DNA of 64,000 nt from Paracoccus luteus (GCF_004522155.1 NZ_SDEA01000005.1:1-64000); one strand, 5' to 3'. Numbered from the stretch's first letter, positions 18,946-28,905 are shown. Notes: generated by a model from the sequence alone, not told the origin. Translations and numbers: made by a program.

Positions 18946-19307
18946 TGCCGACTGTCGAATTCACCATCGGCCACAAGGAATACACCCTGTCCTGCCAGGA
19001 GGGAGAGGAGCGGCTGCTGCGCCGCGCCGCGGGCATGCTGGACGCCGAGGCGCGCGCCATCCTGGACCAGGCCGGGCGCATGCCGGAACCGCGGCTGCTG
19101 CTGCTGGCCGGGCTGATGCTGGCCGACCGCACATCCGCGCTTGAGGATCGGGCCGCCAGCGCCGAACGCGAACTGGCGCGGCTGAAGGCCAACCCGCCCC
19201 GGGTCGAGGTGCCGGTGATCCCGGCCGCGCTGGCCGAGGGGATGGCGGAACTGGCCGCCCGCGCCGAGTCGCTGGCCGACAAGGCCGAGGACCGGCTGGA
19301 GGGCTGA
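18945..19307 (+). CDS. zapA: ZapA-like cell division protein
   Basis: 120 aa. The N-terminal globular part (VEFTIGHKEYTLSCQEGEERLLRRAAGMLD) matches ZapA, which bundles FtsZ filaments. It is followed by a helical segment LLLLAGLMLADRT and a coiled-coil C-terminus. It overlaps the preceding coiled-coil gene and is followed 76 bp later by the Ku gene. Confidence 0.85.
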   Translation: MPTVEFTIGHKEYTLSCQEGEERLLRRAAGMLDAEARAILDQAGRMPEPRLLLLAGLMLADRTSALEDRAASAERELARLKANPPRVEVPVIPAALAEGMAELAARAESLADKAEDRLEG

Positions 19308-19383
19308 TCCCGCGCGGGGAAACCCGGCCCGCCCCCGCGGCGTTGAGGCCCCGTTCACCACGGACAGGCAGGAGGGGGCGGTC

Positions 19384-20295
19384 ATGGCGTCGCGCGCGAT
19401 CTGGAAGGGGCAGCTGCGCCTGTCGCTGGTGGCGATCCCGATCGAGATCCACAGCGCCACCAAGACCGGCCGCCGGGTCAGCTTTCGCCAGATCCACGGC
19501 CCGACCGGCAAGCCCGTGAACTATGAAAAGGTCGTGGCGGGCGTGGGTCCGGTCGACAAGGACGACATCCTCAAGGGCTATGCGCTTGGCGACAACGAAT
19601 ATTTGCTGATCGAGCCGGAGGAGATCGACGCGATCAAGCTTGAGACGAAAAAGACCTTCGAGCTGGTGCAGTTCGTCGGCGCCTGCGAAATCTCGCCCCT
19701 GTATTATGCGCAGCCTTATTACATCGTGCCGACCGACGAACTGGCCGAGGACGCCTATCGCGTCGTGCGCGACGCGCTGCGCAAGTCCGAAAAGGTCGGG
19801 CTGGGGCAGCTGACCGTCCACGGCCGCGAACAGCTGTGCGCGGTGCGCCCCTGCGGCGACGGGCTGCTGATGGAAACGCTGTTCTATGCCGACGAGATCA
19901 AGGACGCCGAGCCGCTGTTTTCCGGGATCGAGGACGAGCCGGCCGACGACGAGCTGCTGGCGGTGGCCGAACAGCTGATCGCCCGCAAGACCGCGCCCTT
20001 CGACGCGGCGGCGTTCACCGACCATTACGACAAGGCGCTGCGCGCGCTGATCGAGGACAAGCGCAAGGGCCGCGCCCCCCGCGTCACCACCGAAGGCAGC
20101 GCCCGCCCGTCCGCCGACAACGTCGTGGACCTGATGCAGGCGCTGAAGGAAAGCCTGAAGGCGTCGGGCGGGGCCGAGCCGAAATCCAGGGCCAAGGCGC
20201 CAGCCCGCAAGACCGCCGCCCGCAAGACGCCCGAACCCGAGGACCAGCCCGAGGACAAGCCCGCGCCCCGGCGCTCCGGCCGCAAGGCGGGCTGA
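19384..20295 (+). CDS. ku: Ku protein, DNA end-binding factor of NHEJ
   Basis: 303 aa. The Ku core beta-barrel begins at IWKGQLRLSLVAIPIEIHSA and includes FRQIHGPTGKPVNYEK, the DNA-encircling family signature. The C-terminus after residue 260 is Lys/Arg/Pro-rich (ARKTAARKTPEPEDQ), as in many bacterial Ku proteins that recruit or stimulate LigD. It is followed with no gap by ligD, forming a two-gene bacterial NHEJ unit. Confidence 0.96.
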   Translation: MASRAIWKGQLRLSLVAIPIEIHSATKTGRRVSFRQIHGPTGKPVNYEKVVAGVGPVDKDDILKGYALGDNEYLLIEPEEIDAIKLETKKTFELVQFVGACEISPLYYAQPYYIVPTDELAEDAYRVVRDALRKSEKVGLGQLTVHGREQLCAVRPCGDGLLMETLFYADEIKDAEPLFSGIEDEPADDELLAVAEQLIARKTAPFDAAAFTDHYDKALRALIEDKRKGRAPRVTTEGSARPSADNVVDLMQALKESLKASGGAEPKSRAKAPARKTAARKTPEPEDQPEDKPAPRRSGRKAG

Positions 20296-22737
20296 TTGGC
20301 TGCCCGGTCGCATCCGCGCCTGGCGACCTATCGCGCCAAGCGCGATCCCGGCGCCACGCCCGAGCCATTCGACGCGGGCGCGCCGTCGCCGGGCGCGCTG
20401 CGCTATTCGATGCAAAAGCACGACGCGACGCGCCTGCACTGGGATCTGCGGCTGGAATGGGACGGGGTGCTGCTGAGCTGGGCGGTGACGCGCGGCCCCT
20501 CGCTCGACCCGGCCGACAAGCGGCTGGCGGTCAGGACCGAGGATCACCCGATCAGCTATCTGACCTTCGAGGGCACGATCCCAAAGGGCCAGTATGGCGG
20601 CGGCACCGTCATGCTGTGGGATCTGGGCCACTGGCGCCCGGTGATCGAGGTGGGCGCGGGGCTGGCCAAGGGGCATCTGCGGTTCCAGCTTTACGGCCGC
20701 CGGATGACCGGCCTGTGGGATCTGGTCCGGGTCAAGGGCAAGCCGCGCGAGCGGGCCGAGAACTGGCTGATGGTCAAGGCCGACGATGCCGCGGCCCACC
20801 AGCCCGACCCGGTGGCGCGTCATGTCCGCAGCGTCTCGACCGGGCGCGAGATGGCCGCCATCGCCGCCGCCGACGCGCCCGCCGCACCCCGCGACGACCT
20901 GCTGCCGCTGCCCCGCGCGCCGGGGCCGATGCTGCCCAGGCTGGTGACGGCGGCGCCCTCGGGCGGCGACTGGCTGCACGAGCTGAAGATCGACGGCTAT
21001 CGCGGCATGGTCCGGCTGGGGCAGGGCGGCCCGCGCATCCTGACCCGCAACGGACTGGACTGGACCGACCGCTTTTCGCCCCTGCTGCCAGCACTGGCCG
21101 AACTGCCGGCGCGGTCGGCGGTGATCGACGGAGAGATCGTTGCGGGCGCGGGCCGCCACGGGTTTTCGGCGCTGCAACAGGCGATCACCGACGGCGGCCC
21201 GTTCGGCTATGTCGCCTTTGACCTGCTGGCGCTGGACGGCGACGACCTGACCCGGCGCCCGCTGACGGATCGCCGGGCGGCGCTGGAACGGCTGCTGGCC
21301 GACGTGCCGCCGCTGGGGCTGATCGACCTGTCCACCGCCATCGCGGGCGACGGCGCGTCGGCGCTGTCGGCAATCTGCGCCGCGGGCGGCGAGGGGATCG
21401 TCAGCAAGCGTGCCGGATCGACCTATCGCGCCGGGCGGGCGGACAGCTGGCGCAAGACGAAATGCGAGACCCGCACGGCCTTCGCGGTGATCGGCTGGCT
21501 GCCCTCGGACAGTCCGGGGCGGCCGTTTTCATCGCTGCTGCTGGCCAGCGCCGAAGAGGGCGGCTGGCGCTATCGCGGCAAGGTCGGCACCGGGTTCCCG
21601 GCCGCGGTGCAGGATGATCTGGCCGCCCGCATGGCCCCGCTGGCGCGCAAGACCGCCGCCGCCGACGTGCCGCGCAGCGAGGCGCGGGGCGCGCGCTGGG
21701 TCGAGCCGTCGCTGATGGCCGAAGTGCGCTATGCCGGGCTGACCGCCGACGAGTTGCTGCGCCATGCCAGCTTTCAGGGACTGCGCGAGGACAAGATGCC
21801 CCCCGGACCGCCGAAGGCCGCCAGACCGGCACCCGCCACCGCCCGCGTCGCCAAGGGGCGGGCGACATCGGGGCCAAAGGTCGCGGGCGTCACCATCACC
21901 AGCCCCGACCGGGTGGTGTTCCCCGACGCGGGCGTGACCAAGGCGCGGGTGGCCGAATACTTTGCCGCCGCCGCGCCCCTGATGCTGCCCCATGCCGCCG
22001 ACCGCCCGCTGTCGCTGGTCCGCCTGCCCGAGGGGGTCGGCGGCGAGAGCTTTTTCCAGAAACACGCGGGCAAGGGGTTCCCCGCTCAGGTCCGGCTGGC
22101 GCCCCTGCCGGGCGAGGACGAGCCGGCGATGTATGTGGCCGACGCCGCCGGTCTGGTCGCCGCAGCCCAGATGGGCACGGTCGAGTTCCACATCCGCGGC
22201 ACCCGTCGGGACCGGCCCGACCGTCCCGACCGGCTGGTGTTCGACCTCGACCCCGACGAATCGCTGGGGTTCGCCGATGTGCGCCGCGCGGCCCGCGACC
22301 TGCGCGACAGGCTGGACGGGCTGGAGCTGCCAAGCTGGCCGATGGTCACCGGCGGCAAAGGCATCCACGTCGTCTGCGACCTGCGCCGCACCGTGGGGTG
22401 GGAGACGGTGACCCTGTTCTCGCGCACGCTGGCCACGCTGATGTCGGCCGAGGAACCGGACCGCTTCGTCGCCGTCATGTCCAAGGCGAAACGGCAGGGC
22501 CGCATCTTCATCGACTGGCTGCGCAACGAGCCGCAATCGACGGCGATCAGCCCGTTTTCGCTGCGCGCGCGCGCCGGTGCGCGCGTCGCCATGCCGGTGT
22601 CGTGGCGGGTGCTGGACACGCTGAAGGGGGCCGACGCCTTTGACATCGGGAATGCGCTGGAACAGGCTGCGACGGTCGCACCCGAACGGCCCCGCCCCGT
22701 GGCGCTGGACAAGGCGGTTCGGGCGCTGGTGACATGA
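20296..22737 (+). CDS. ligD: LigD, multifunctional NHEJ DNA ligase
   Basis: 813 aa in the order phosphoesterase, ligase, polymerase. PE residues His42, His48, Asp50, Arg52, His84 and Tyr88 match the positions of catalytic residues in Pseudomonas aeruginosa LigD. The ligase nucleotidyl lysine is K231 in ELKIDGYRG, with EGIVSKR and WRKTKCE as later motifs. The polymerase domain carries the metal-binding FDLDPDE and TGGKGIHVV. The start is a TTG directly after the Ku stop codon; no ATG or GTG lies close by that would preserve the PE domain. It repairs double-strand breaks with Ku. Confidence 0.94.
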   Translation: MAARSHPRLATYRAKRDPGATPEPFDAGAPSPGALRYSMQKHDATRLHWDLRLEWDGVLLSWAVTRGPSLDPADKRLAVRTEDHPISYLTFEGTIPKGQYGGGTVMLWDLGHWRPVIEVGAGLAKGHLRFQLYGRRMTGLWDLVRVKGKPRERAENWLMVKADDAAAHQPDPVARHVRSVSTGREMAAIAAADAPAAPRDDLLPLPRAPGPMLPRLVTAAPSGGDWLHELKIDGYRGMVRLGQGGPRILTRNGLDWTDRFSPLLPALAELPARSAVIDGEIVAGAGRHGFSALQQAITDGGPFGYVAFDLLALDGDDLTRRPLTDRRAALERLLADVPPLGLIDLSTAIAGDGASALSAICAAGGEGIVSKRAGSTYRAGRADSWRKTKCETRTAFAVIGWLPSDSPGRPFSSLLLASAEEGGWRYRGKVGTGFPAAVQDDLAARMAPLARKTAAADVPRSEARGARWVEPSLMAEVRYAGLTADELLRHASFQGLREDKMPPGPPKAARPAPATARVAKGRATSGPKVAGVTITSPDRVVFPDAGVTKARVAEYFAAAAPLMLPHAADRPLSLVRLPEGVGGESFFQKHAGKGFPAQVRLAPLPGEDEPAMYVADAAGLVAAAQMGTVEFHIRGTRRDRPDRPDRLVFDLDPDESLGFADVRRAARDLRDRLDGLELPSWPMVTGGKGIHVVCDLRRTVGWETVTLFSRTLATLMSAEEPDRFVAVMSKAKRQGRIFIDWLRNEPQSTAISPFSLRARAGARVAMPVSWRVLDTLKGADAFDIGNALEQAATVAPERPRPVALDKAVRALVT

Positions 22738-22762
22738 CGGCAGCTGTCCGGGGCGCCTGCGA

Positions 22763-22802
22763 TGTCACGAAGATGACACATTGGCGTCGCATGGTCGTCA
22801 CG
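22763..22802 (+). promoter_or_regulatory. Pho box with four half-sites upstream of pstS
   Basis: Four 7-mers recur at an exact 11-nt period: TGTCACG, TGACACA, CGTCGCA and CGTCACG, separated by 4-nt spacers. This is the arrangement of PhoB binding sites (7+4 direct repeats). It ends 48 bp before the pstS ATG, and a weak -10 (TAGAGA, 22812-22817) lies 9 bp downstream, as expected when PhoB replaces the -35 contact. The regulator PhoB is encoded at the end of the same operon. Confidence 0.75.
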
Positions 22803-22850
22803 CCGCGGACCTAGAGACCCACTGGCAAACATGCCTTCAAGGAGCCTCTC

Positions 22851-23888
22851 ATGAGCATGATGAAGATGACCGCCTCGGCTTTTGCGATGGTGGCGGTGTC
22901 CGCCACCGCCGCCGCCGCGCGCGAGAACGTGCAGGTTGCCGGCTCGTCCACCGTTCTGCCCTATGCAACCATCGTGGCCGAGGCGTTCGCCGAGAACATG
23001 GATTTCCCCGCCCCGGTCGTCGAAAGCGGCGGCTCGTCCGCGGGGCTGAAGCAGTTCTGCGAAGGCGTGGGCCAGAACACCGTCGACGTCGCGAACTCGT
23101 CGCGCCCGATCCGCGAGGCCGAGTTGGCCACCTGCAAGGAAAACGGCGTCGCCAACATCATGGAAGTCCGCTTCGGCTATGACGGCATCGTCTTTGCGTC
23201 CGACATCAACGGCGGCGATTTCGCGCTGACGCCCAAGGACGTGTTCACGGCGCTGGCCAAGCAGGTGGTCGTCGACGGTCAGGTGGTCGCGAACCCGGCG
23301 ACCAGATGGAGCGAGGTGAACCCCGCGCTGCCCGACCAGGAGATCATGGTCTTCGTTCCCGGCACCAAGCACGGCACCCGTGAAGTGTTCGAGGAAAAGG
23401 TCATGACCGTGGGCTGCGAGGAGGCCGGCGCGCTGGCGGCCCTGACCGCTGCCAGCGGCGGGGACGAGGACAAGGCCGAGGCCGCCTGCATGACGCTGCG
23501 CACCGACGGCCGGTCGGTCGATATCGACGGCGACTATACCGAGACGCTGGCCCGTATCGATTCGAACAAGGCGGGCATCGGCGTCTTCGGCCTGTCATTC
23601 TATGAAAACAACACCGACAAGCTGAAGGTCGCCACGATCAACGGCGTCACCCCCTCGACCGAGACCATCGCCAAGGGCGAATACCCGGTGTCCCGTCCGT
23701 TGTTCTTCTATGTGAAAAAGGACCACATCGGGACCATTCCGGGCCTGCAGGAATACGCCGATTTCTTCGTGTCGGACGCGATGGCCGGTCCCGGCGGCCC
23801 GCTGGCGAACTATGGCCTGGTGCCCGACCCGGAACTGGCCGCCGTGCAGGCCGCCGTGGCCGAGGGCGCGACGGTCACGATGCCCTAA
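22851..23888 (+). CDS. pstS: PstS, phosphate ABC transporter binding protein
   Basis: 345 aa periplasmic phosphate-binding protein with a signal peptide ending near residue 23. Phosphate-loop motifs include VAGSSTVLPYA, ESGGSSAGLKQFC and DVANSSRPI. A strong AAGGAG ribosome site precedes the ATG. It is the first gene of pstSCAB-phoU-phoB. It is separated from pstC by 172 bp that contain a hairpin, which would favour excess PstS over the membrane subunits. Confidence 0.95.
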   Translation: MSMMKMTASAFAMVAVSATAAAARENVQVAGSSTVLPYATIVAEAFAENMDFPAPVVESGGSSAGLKQFCEGVGQNTVDVANSSRPIREAELATCKENGVANIMEVRFGYDGIVFASDINGGDFALTPKDVFTALAKQVVVDGQVVANPATRWSEVNPALPDQEIMVFVPGTKHGTREVFEEKVMTVGCEEAGALAALTAASGGDEDKAEAACMTLRTDGRSVDIDGDYTETLARIDSNKAGIGVFGLSFYENNTDKLKVATINGVTPSTETIAKGEYPVSRPLFFYVKKDHIGTIPGLQEYADFFVSDAMAGPGGPLANYGLVPDPELAAVQAAVAEGATVTMP

Positions 23889-23909
23889 GGCGCGGGGCGC
23901 GCGCGAACG

Positions 23910-23933
23910 GGGTGGGCCGCAAGGCCCGCCCCT
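23910..23933 (+). terminator. Hairpin between pstS and pstC
   Basis: A 10-bp stem (GGGGTGGGCC paired with GGCCCGCCCC, one G/T wobble) closes a GCAA tetraloop 21 bp after pstS. There is no T-run, so it may act as an mRNA-stabilising end or a partial terminator rather than a full intrinsic terminator. Confidence 0.5.
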
Positions 23934-24060
23934 CACCGGCGGCCGACCAGTCCCGACCCGCCCCACCGCGCCAAGGGCCGTTGCCCCGGCCCGCGTGTTC
24001 GTCCAAGACCCGATCTAACCGGACCCTGTCCCGTCCCAAGAACCCGCTGCGCGAGGACCG

Positions 24061-25275
24061 ATGCCGCCCTTCTGGATCATGATCGTCATCCTCGGTGCGG
24101 CCGTGCTGGGCTATGCGCTGGGCCGGGGGCGCGCCGTCCGGGCGGTGTCGGGCAACACGCGGCTGCTGCACTCGCGCCCGAACTATTACGGCTGGAACGT
24201 CGCGCTGCTGACGGCGGTGCCGTCGCTGGCGCTGCTGCTGGCGGGCGTGCTGGCGCAGCCGGTGATCGGCGGCGAGGATAGGGCGCCCTCGAACGGCGGC
24301 GTGTTCGCCGGCGTCGTGCTGGTCGTGGCGCTGGCCGGGATGGCGCTGGCCCTGACCCGCACCACGCCTGCGTTCCGCGCCCGCAACGTTGTCGAGCGGG
24401 TGATCCGCGGCATGCTGATCCTGTGTTCGCTGATCGCCATCGCCACCACCGTCGGCATCGTGCTGTCGCTGGTGTTCGAATCGCTCAACTTCTTTCGCCT
24501 GTATCCCTGGCAGGATTTCTTCTTCGGCACGGAATGGACGCCCAGCTTTGGCGGCGGGTCGGAACTGGGCATCCTGCCGCTGCTGTGGGGAACGCTGTAT
24601 ATTTCGGTCATCGCGCTGCTGGTGGCGGTGCCGGTCGGGCTGTTCGCCGCCATCTACATGTCGGAATACGCAAGCAAGCGGGTCCGGTCCATCGTCAAGC
24701 CCGCCATCGAGGTTCTGGCCGGCATCCCGACCATCGTCTATGGCCTGTTCGCCCTTGTCACCGTCGGCCCGCTGATCCGCGACTGGCTGGCCCAGCCGAT
24801 GGGCTTGGGCAACAGCGCGTCGTCGGTGATGACGGCGGGGCTGGTCATGGGGATGATGCTGATCCCGTTCGTCAGCTCGCTGTCGGACGACATCATCAAC
24901 GCCGTGCCGCAGTCGCTGCGCGACGGGTCGCTGGCGCTGGGGTCCACGCCGTCCGAAACCATCCGGCAGGTCGTGCTGCCGGCGGCGCTGCCGGGGATCG
25001 TCGGCGCGGTGCTGCTGGCGGCGTCCCGCGCCATCGGCGAGACGATGATCGTCGTCATGGGCGCGGGCGCGATGGCCCGCATCAGTCCCAACCCGTTCGA
25101 GGCGATGACCACCATCACCGTCAAGATCGTGGGGCAGCTGACCGGCGACAACGATTTCGCCAGCCCCGAGACGCTGGTCGCCTTTGCGCTTGGGCTGACG
25201 CTGTTCGTCATCACGCTGGGGCTGAACGTGTTCGCGCTGTATATCGTGCGCAAATACCGGGAACAGTACGAATGA
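24061..25275 (+). CDS. pstC: PstC, phosphate ABC transporter permease
   Basis: 404 aa permease. An N-terminal pair of membrane helices is followed by the MetI-type permease domain. FVSSLSDDIINAVPQSLRDGSLALGSTPSETI is the coupling (EAA) loop, and ASRAIGETMIVVMGAGAMA follows. It belongs to the longer alphaproteobacterial PstC type. The stop overlaps the pstA start (ATGA). Confidence 0.94.
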   Translation: MPPFWIMIVILGAAVLGYALGRGRAVRAVSGNTRLLHSRPNYYGWNVALLTAVPSLALLLAGVLAQPVIGGEDRAPSNGGVFAGVVLVVALAGMALALTRTTPAFRARNVVERVIRGMLILCSLIAIATTVGIVLSLVFESLNFFRLYPWQDFFFGTEWTPSFGGGSELGILPLLWGTLYISVIALLVAVPVGLFAAIYMSEYASKRVRSIVKPAIEVLAGIPTIVYGLFALVTVGPLIRDWLAQPMGLGNSASSVMTAGLVMGMMLIPFVSSLSDDIINAVPQSLRDGSLALGSTPSETIRQVVLPAALPGIVGAVLLAASRAIGETMIVVMGAGAMARISPNPFEAMTTITVKIVGQLTGDNDFASPETLVAFALGLTLFVITLGLNVFALYIVRKYREQYE

Positions 25276-26636
25276 CCGACGCGACATCGAACCTGCCCCG
25301 TCCGGTGCCGGGCGCCGGTCCGCAGCCGAAATCGCTGCTGACGGTGGACGCCCGCACCCGCCGCCGCAATGCCGCCGAAAAGCGGTTCCGCGCCTATGGA
25401 ATCCTGGCCATCGCCGCGGCCATGCTGGCGCTGGCGTTCCTGCTGTTCACCATCCTGCGCGACGGCTCCAGCGCGTTCTTCCAGACCTATGCCCGCATCC
25501 CGATGACCATCGAGGCGTCGGTCGTCGACCCCAAGGGCAACCGCGACCCGGCCGAAATGGCCAAGACGCTGACCACGTCTTATAACCGGATCCTGCAGGA
25601 CTCGCTGGCGGATTTCATCAAGACCAACGGCATCGCGGTCGAGGGGCTGGATGACGACGACCTGGCGGGGTTCTTTTCCGGGCAGGCGCGCGCCGACATG
25701 CGCTGGGCTGTGCTGGCCGATCCGTCGCTGGTCGGGCAGGTGATCGATGTGCCGGTCCTGACCTCGTCGCGCGTCGACGGGATGTTCAAGGGCCGCGTCA
25801 CGCGCGAATCCGCGGCGCTGGACGGCAAGACCTCGGTCGCGCAGTTCGATCTGGCGATGGCGCTGGCCGACAGCGGGCACCTGAAGACCCGGTTCAACTG
25901 GGACTTCATCACCGGGACCGACAGTTCCGACACAAGGCCCGAAAGCGCGGGGCTGGGCGTCGCGATCATCGGGTCGGCCTATATGATGCTGATCGTGCTG
26001 GTGCTGGCGCTGCCCATCGGGGTCGCGACGTCGATCTATCTCGAGGAGTTTGCGCCAAAAAACAGGCTGACCGACATCATCGAGGTCAACATCTCGAACC
26101 TGGCCGCCGTGCCGTCGATCGTGTTCGGCATCCTGGGGCTGGCCGCGTTCATCAACGTCGTGGGCCTGCCGCGGTCGGCGCCCGTCGTGGGCGGGCTGGT
26201 GCTGACGCTGATGACGCTGCCCACGATCATCATCGCCACCCGTGCCGCGCTGCGGGCGGTGCCGCCGTCGATCCGGGACGCGGCGCTGGGGGTCGGGGCC
26301 TCGCGGATGCAGACGGTGTTCCACCACGTCCTGCCGCTGGCGATGCCCGGCATCCTGACCGGCACGATCATCGGGCTGGCGCAGGCGCTGGGGGAAACCG
26401 CGCCCCTGATGCTGATCGGCATGGTTGCGTTCGTCACCACCTATCCCTCGGCCCCGCCGCAGGGGCTGTTCGACCCCGCATCGGCGCTGCCGGTGCAGGT
26501 GTTCAACTGGACGCAGCGGGCCGACCCCGCGTTCTTTGAACGCGCCTCAGGCGCGATCATCGTGCTGCTGGCCTTCATGCTGGCGATGAACCTGCTTGCC
26601 ATCTTCCTGCGCCGCCGGTTCGAGCGCCGCTGGTAA
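25272..26636 (+). CDS. pstA: PstA, phosphate ABC transporter permease
   Basis: 454 aa. A cytoplasmic N-terminus and one helix are followed by a long periplasmic insertion (about residues 70-230). The permease domain follows, with [14 protein letters not shown], the coupling loop [20 protein letters not shown] and [17 protein letters not shown]. The periplasmic insertion makes it longer than the E. coli protein and is common in alphaproteobacterial PstA. It overlaps pstC by 4 nt. Confidence 0.94.
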   Translation: MTDATSNLPRPVPGAGPQPKSLLTVDARTRRRNAAEKRFRAYGILAIAAAMLALAFLLFTILRDGSSAFFQTYARIPMTIEASVVDPKGNRDPAEMAKTLTTSYNRILQDSLADFIKTNGIAVEGLDDDDLAGFFSGQARADMRWAVLADPSLVGQVIDVPVLTSSRVDGMFKGRVTRESAALDGKTSVAQFDLAMALADSGHLKTRFNWDFITGTDSSDTRPESAGLGVAIIGSAYMMLIVLVLALPIGVATSIYLEEFAPKNRLTDIIEVNISNLAAVPSIVFGILGLAAFINVVGLPRSAPVVGGLVLTLMTLPTIIIATRAALRAVPPSIRDAALGVGASRMQTVFHHVLPLAMPGILTGTIIGLAQALGETAPLMLIGMVAFVTTYPSAPPQGLFDPASALPVQVFNWTQRADPAFFERASGAIIVLLAFMLAMNLLAIFLRRRFERRW

Positions 26637-26658
26637 GGGGTCCACAGGAGCCATAGTT

Positions 26659-27462
26659 ATGAACAACATGTATCTGGCGGAGAGAACCGTGCACACCCAG
26701 GCCCAGCCGATCAAGTTCAGGTGCAGCGACGTGCAGGTCTGGTATGGCGAAAAGCACGCGCTGAAGGACGTCAGCGTCGATCTGCAGGACAAGACCGTCA
26801 CCGCCTTCATCGGCCCGTCGGGCTGCGGCAAGTCCACCTTCCTGCGCTGCCTGAACCGGATGAACGACACCATCCCGGTGGCGCGCGTGACGGGGCAGAT
26901 GCTGCTGGACGGCGACGACATCTATGACCGCCGCGTGGACCCGGTGCAGCTGCGCGCCCGCGTCGGCATGGTCTTCCAGAAGCCCAACCCGTTCCCCAAG
27001 TCGATCTATGACAACGTGGCCTATGGCCCCAAGATCCACGGGCTGGCCCGCAACAAGGCCGAGCTTGACGGCGTCGTCGAACAGGCGCTGCGCGGTGCGG
27101 CGCTGTGGGACGAGGTCAAGGACCGCCTGCACGAATCCGGCACCGGCCTGTCGGGCGGCCAGCAGCAGCGGCTGTGCATCGCCCGCGCCGTCGCCACCGC
27201 CCCCGAGGTGCTGCTGATGGACGAGCCGTGTTCCGCCCTTGACCCGATCGCCACCGCGCAGGTCGAGGAGTTGATCGACGAGCTGCGCGAGCAGTTCTCG
27301 GTCGTGATCGTCACCCATTCCATGCAGCAGGCCGCGCGCGTCAGCCAGAAGACGGCGTTCTTTCACCTGGGCCATCTGGTCGAATACGGATCGACCGACG
27401 ACATTTTCACCCGGCCGCAGGATCCGCGGACGGAAAGCTATATCTCGGGCCGGATCGGCTGA
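26659..27462 (+). CDS. pstB: PstB, phosphate ABC transporter ATPase
   Basis: 267 aa ATPase. Walker A is GPSGCGKST, with the PstB-specific [30 protein letters not shown] is the Q-loop region; signature [14 protein letters not shown]; Walker [13 protein letters not shown]. The ATG at 26659 has CAGGAG at 8 nt; in-frame upstream ATGs lie inside pstA. It is followed by phoU after a 31-bp gap. Confidence 0.96.
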   Translation: MNNMYLAERTVHTQAQPIKFRCSDVQVWYGEKHALKDVSVDLQDKTVTAFIGPSGCGKSTFLRCLNRMNDTIPVARVTGQMLLDGDDIYDRRVDPVQLRARVGMVFQKPNPFPKSIYDNVAYGPKIHGLARNKAELDGVVEQALRGAALWDEVKDRLHESGTGLSGGQQQRLCIARAVATAPEVLLMDEPCSALDPIATAQVEELIDELREQFSVVIVTHSMQQAARVSQKTAFFHLGHLVEYGSTDDIFTRPQDPRTESYISGRIG

Positions 27463-27493
27463 TCCACGACATTCAACACGAAGGGGGAAAGCC

Positions 27494-28210
27494 ATGATCG
27501 GGGACAAGCACATCGTTTCGGCCTTTGACCGGGATCTGGAAACCGTCCAGGCGCTGGTGGTCAGGATGGGCGGCATGGTCGAAAGCGCCATCGCGGACGC
27601 GGCCGTTGCGCTGGAAACCCGCGACGAGGAACTGGCCGAGGATGTCCGCCGCCGCGACCGCGGCATCGACGAGCTTGAGGTCCAGATCAACGAAGAGGCC
27701 GCGCGCCTGATCGCGCTGCGCGCGCCGCGCGCCACCGACCTGCGGCTGGTGCTGTCGGTCATCAAGATTTCGGCCAGCCTGGAACGCGTGGGCGACTATG
27801 CCAAGAACATCGCCAAGCGGACGCATGTCCTGGCCCAGATGAACGTGGTCGAGGGCGCCGGCATGGCGCTGCGGCGCATGGCGCAGGCGGTCGAGACGAT
27901 GATGCGGGACGCGCTGGACAGCTATGTCCACCGCGACGCGGCGCTGGCCGCCGACGTGCGCGCCCGCGACCTTGAGGTGGACCAGATGTACAACGCGCTG
28001 TTCCGCGAGTTCCTGACCTACATGATGGAAGACCCGCGCAACATCTCGGCCTGCATGCACCTGCATTTCATCGCCAAGAACATCGAGCGGATGGGCGACC
28101 ACGCCACGTCCATCGCCGAACAGGTGCTGTATCTGGTCGTGGGCGAGCTGCCCGACGACGCCCGCCCGAAAAGCGACAGCGTGACGGCGGCGGCGGGTGC
28201 CGGGGCATGA
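27494..28210 (+). CDS. phoU: PhoU, phosphate signalling regulator
   Basis: 238 aa all-helical protein made of two similar three-helix PhoU bundles. The metal-binding type motifs appear twice: ASLERVGDYAKNIAKR in the first half and KNIERMGDHATSIAEQ in the second. PhoU links Pst transport to the PhoR-PhoB two-component system and normally represses PhoB signalling when phosphate is plentiful. Its end overlaps phoB by 4 nt. Confidence 0.95.
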   Translation: MIGDKHIVSAFDRDLETVQALVVRMGGMVESAIADAAVALETRDEELAEDVRRRDRGIDELEVQINEEAARLIALRAPRATDLRLVLSVIKISASLERVGDYAKNIAKRTHVLAQMNVVEGAGMALRRMAQAVETMMRDALDSYVHRDAALAADVRARDLEVDQMYNALFREFLTYMMEDPRNISACMHLHFIAKNIERMGDHATSIAEQVLYLVVGELPDDARPKSDSVTAAAGAGA

Positions 28211-28905
28211 CGGCGGCTGCGGCCCGGCAACCCTGCGTGCTGGTGGTCGAGGATGAGGGCGCGCAGCGCGAAGTCCTGAAATACAACCTCGAGGCCGAGG
28301 GTTTCGGCGCCGTCTTCGCAGAAACCGGCGACGAGGCGCTGTTGCTGGTGGCCGAGGAAGACCCCGATCTGATCGTGCTGGACTGGATGCTGCCCAACGT
28401 CTCGGGGATCGAGGTCTGCCGCCGCGTCAAGGCCGACCCCGCCACCCGCAACATCCCGATCATCATGCTGTCGGCGCGGTCCGACGAATCCGACCGCGTG
28501 CGCGGGCTTGAGACCGGCGCCGACGACTATGTCGTCAAGCCCTATTCCGTGGTCGAGCTGATGGCCCGCCTGCGCACCCAGCTGCGCCGCACCCGGCCGT
28601 CCACGATGGGCGAGCGCCTGTCGTGGGAGGACATCGTCCTGGACGCGGCCGAGCATCGGGTGTTCCGCGCGGGCCAGCCGCTGCATCTTGGCCCGACCGA
28701 GTTCCGGCTGCTGTCCACGCTGATGGAAAGGCCCGGCCGGGTCTGGACGCGCGAACAGCTGCTGGACCGCGTCTGGGGCCGCGACATCTATGTGGACAGC
28801 CGCACCATCGACGTTCACGTCGGCCGCCTGCGCAAGGTGCTGATGGCGCAGGGCGGCGACAACCCGGTGCGCACCGTGCGTGGCACGGGGTATGCGCTGG
28901 GGTGA
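28207..28905 (+). CDS. phoB: PhoB, phosphate response regulator
   Basis: 232 aa OmpR-class response regulator. The receiver domain has acidic-pocket residues in VVEDEGAQ, the phospho-acceptor Asp in LIVLDWMLP (about residue 58) and the conserved Lys in VVKPYS. The C-terminal winged helix includes GPTEFRLLSTLMERPGRV and SRTIDVHVGRLRKVL. It overlaps phoU. No phoR sensor kinase gene lies beside it; ku-ligD occupies the region upstream of pstS, so PhoR must be encoded elsewhere. Confidence 0.95.
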   Translation: MTAAAARQPCVLVVEDEGAQREVLKYNLEAEGFGAVFAETGDEALLLVAEEDPDLIVLDWMLPNVSGIEVCRRVKADPATRNIPIIMLSARSDESDRVRGLETGADDYVVKPYSVVELMARLRTQLRRTRPSTMGERLSWEDIVLDAAEHRVFRAGQPLHLGPTEFRLLSTLMERPGRVWTREQLLDRVWGRDIYVDSRTIDVHVGRLRKVLMAQGGDNPVRTVRGTGYALG

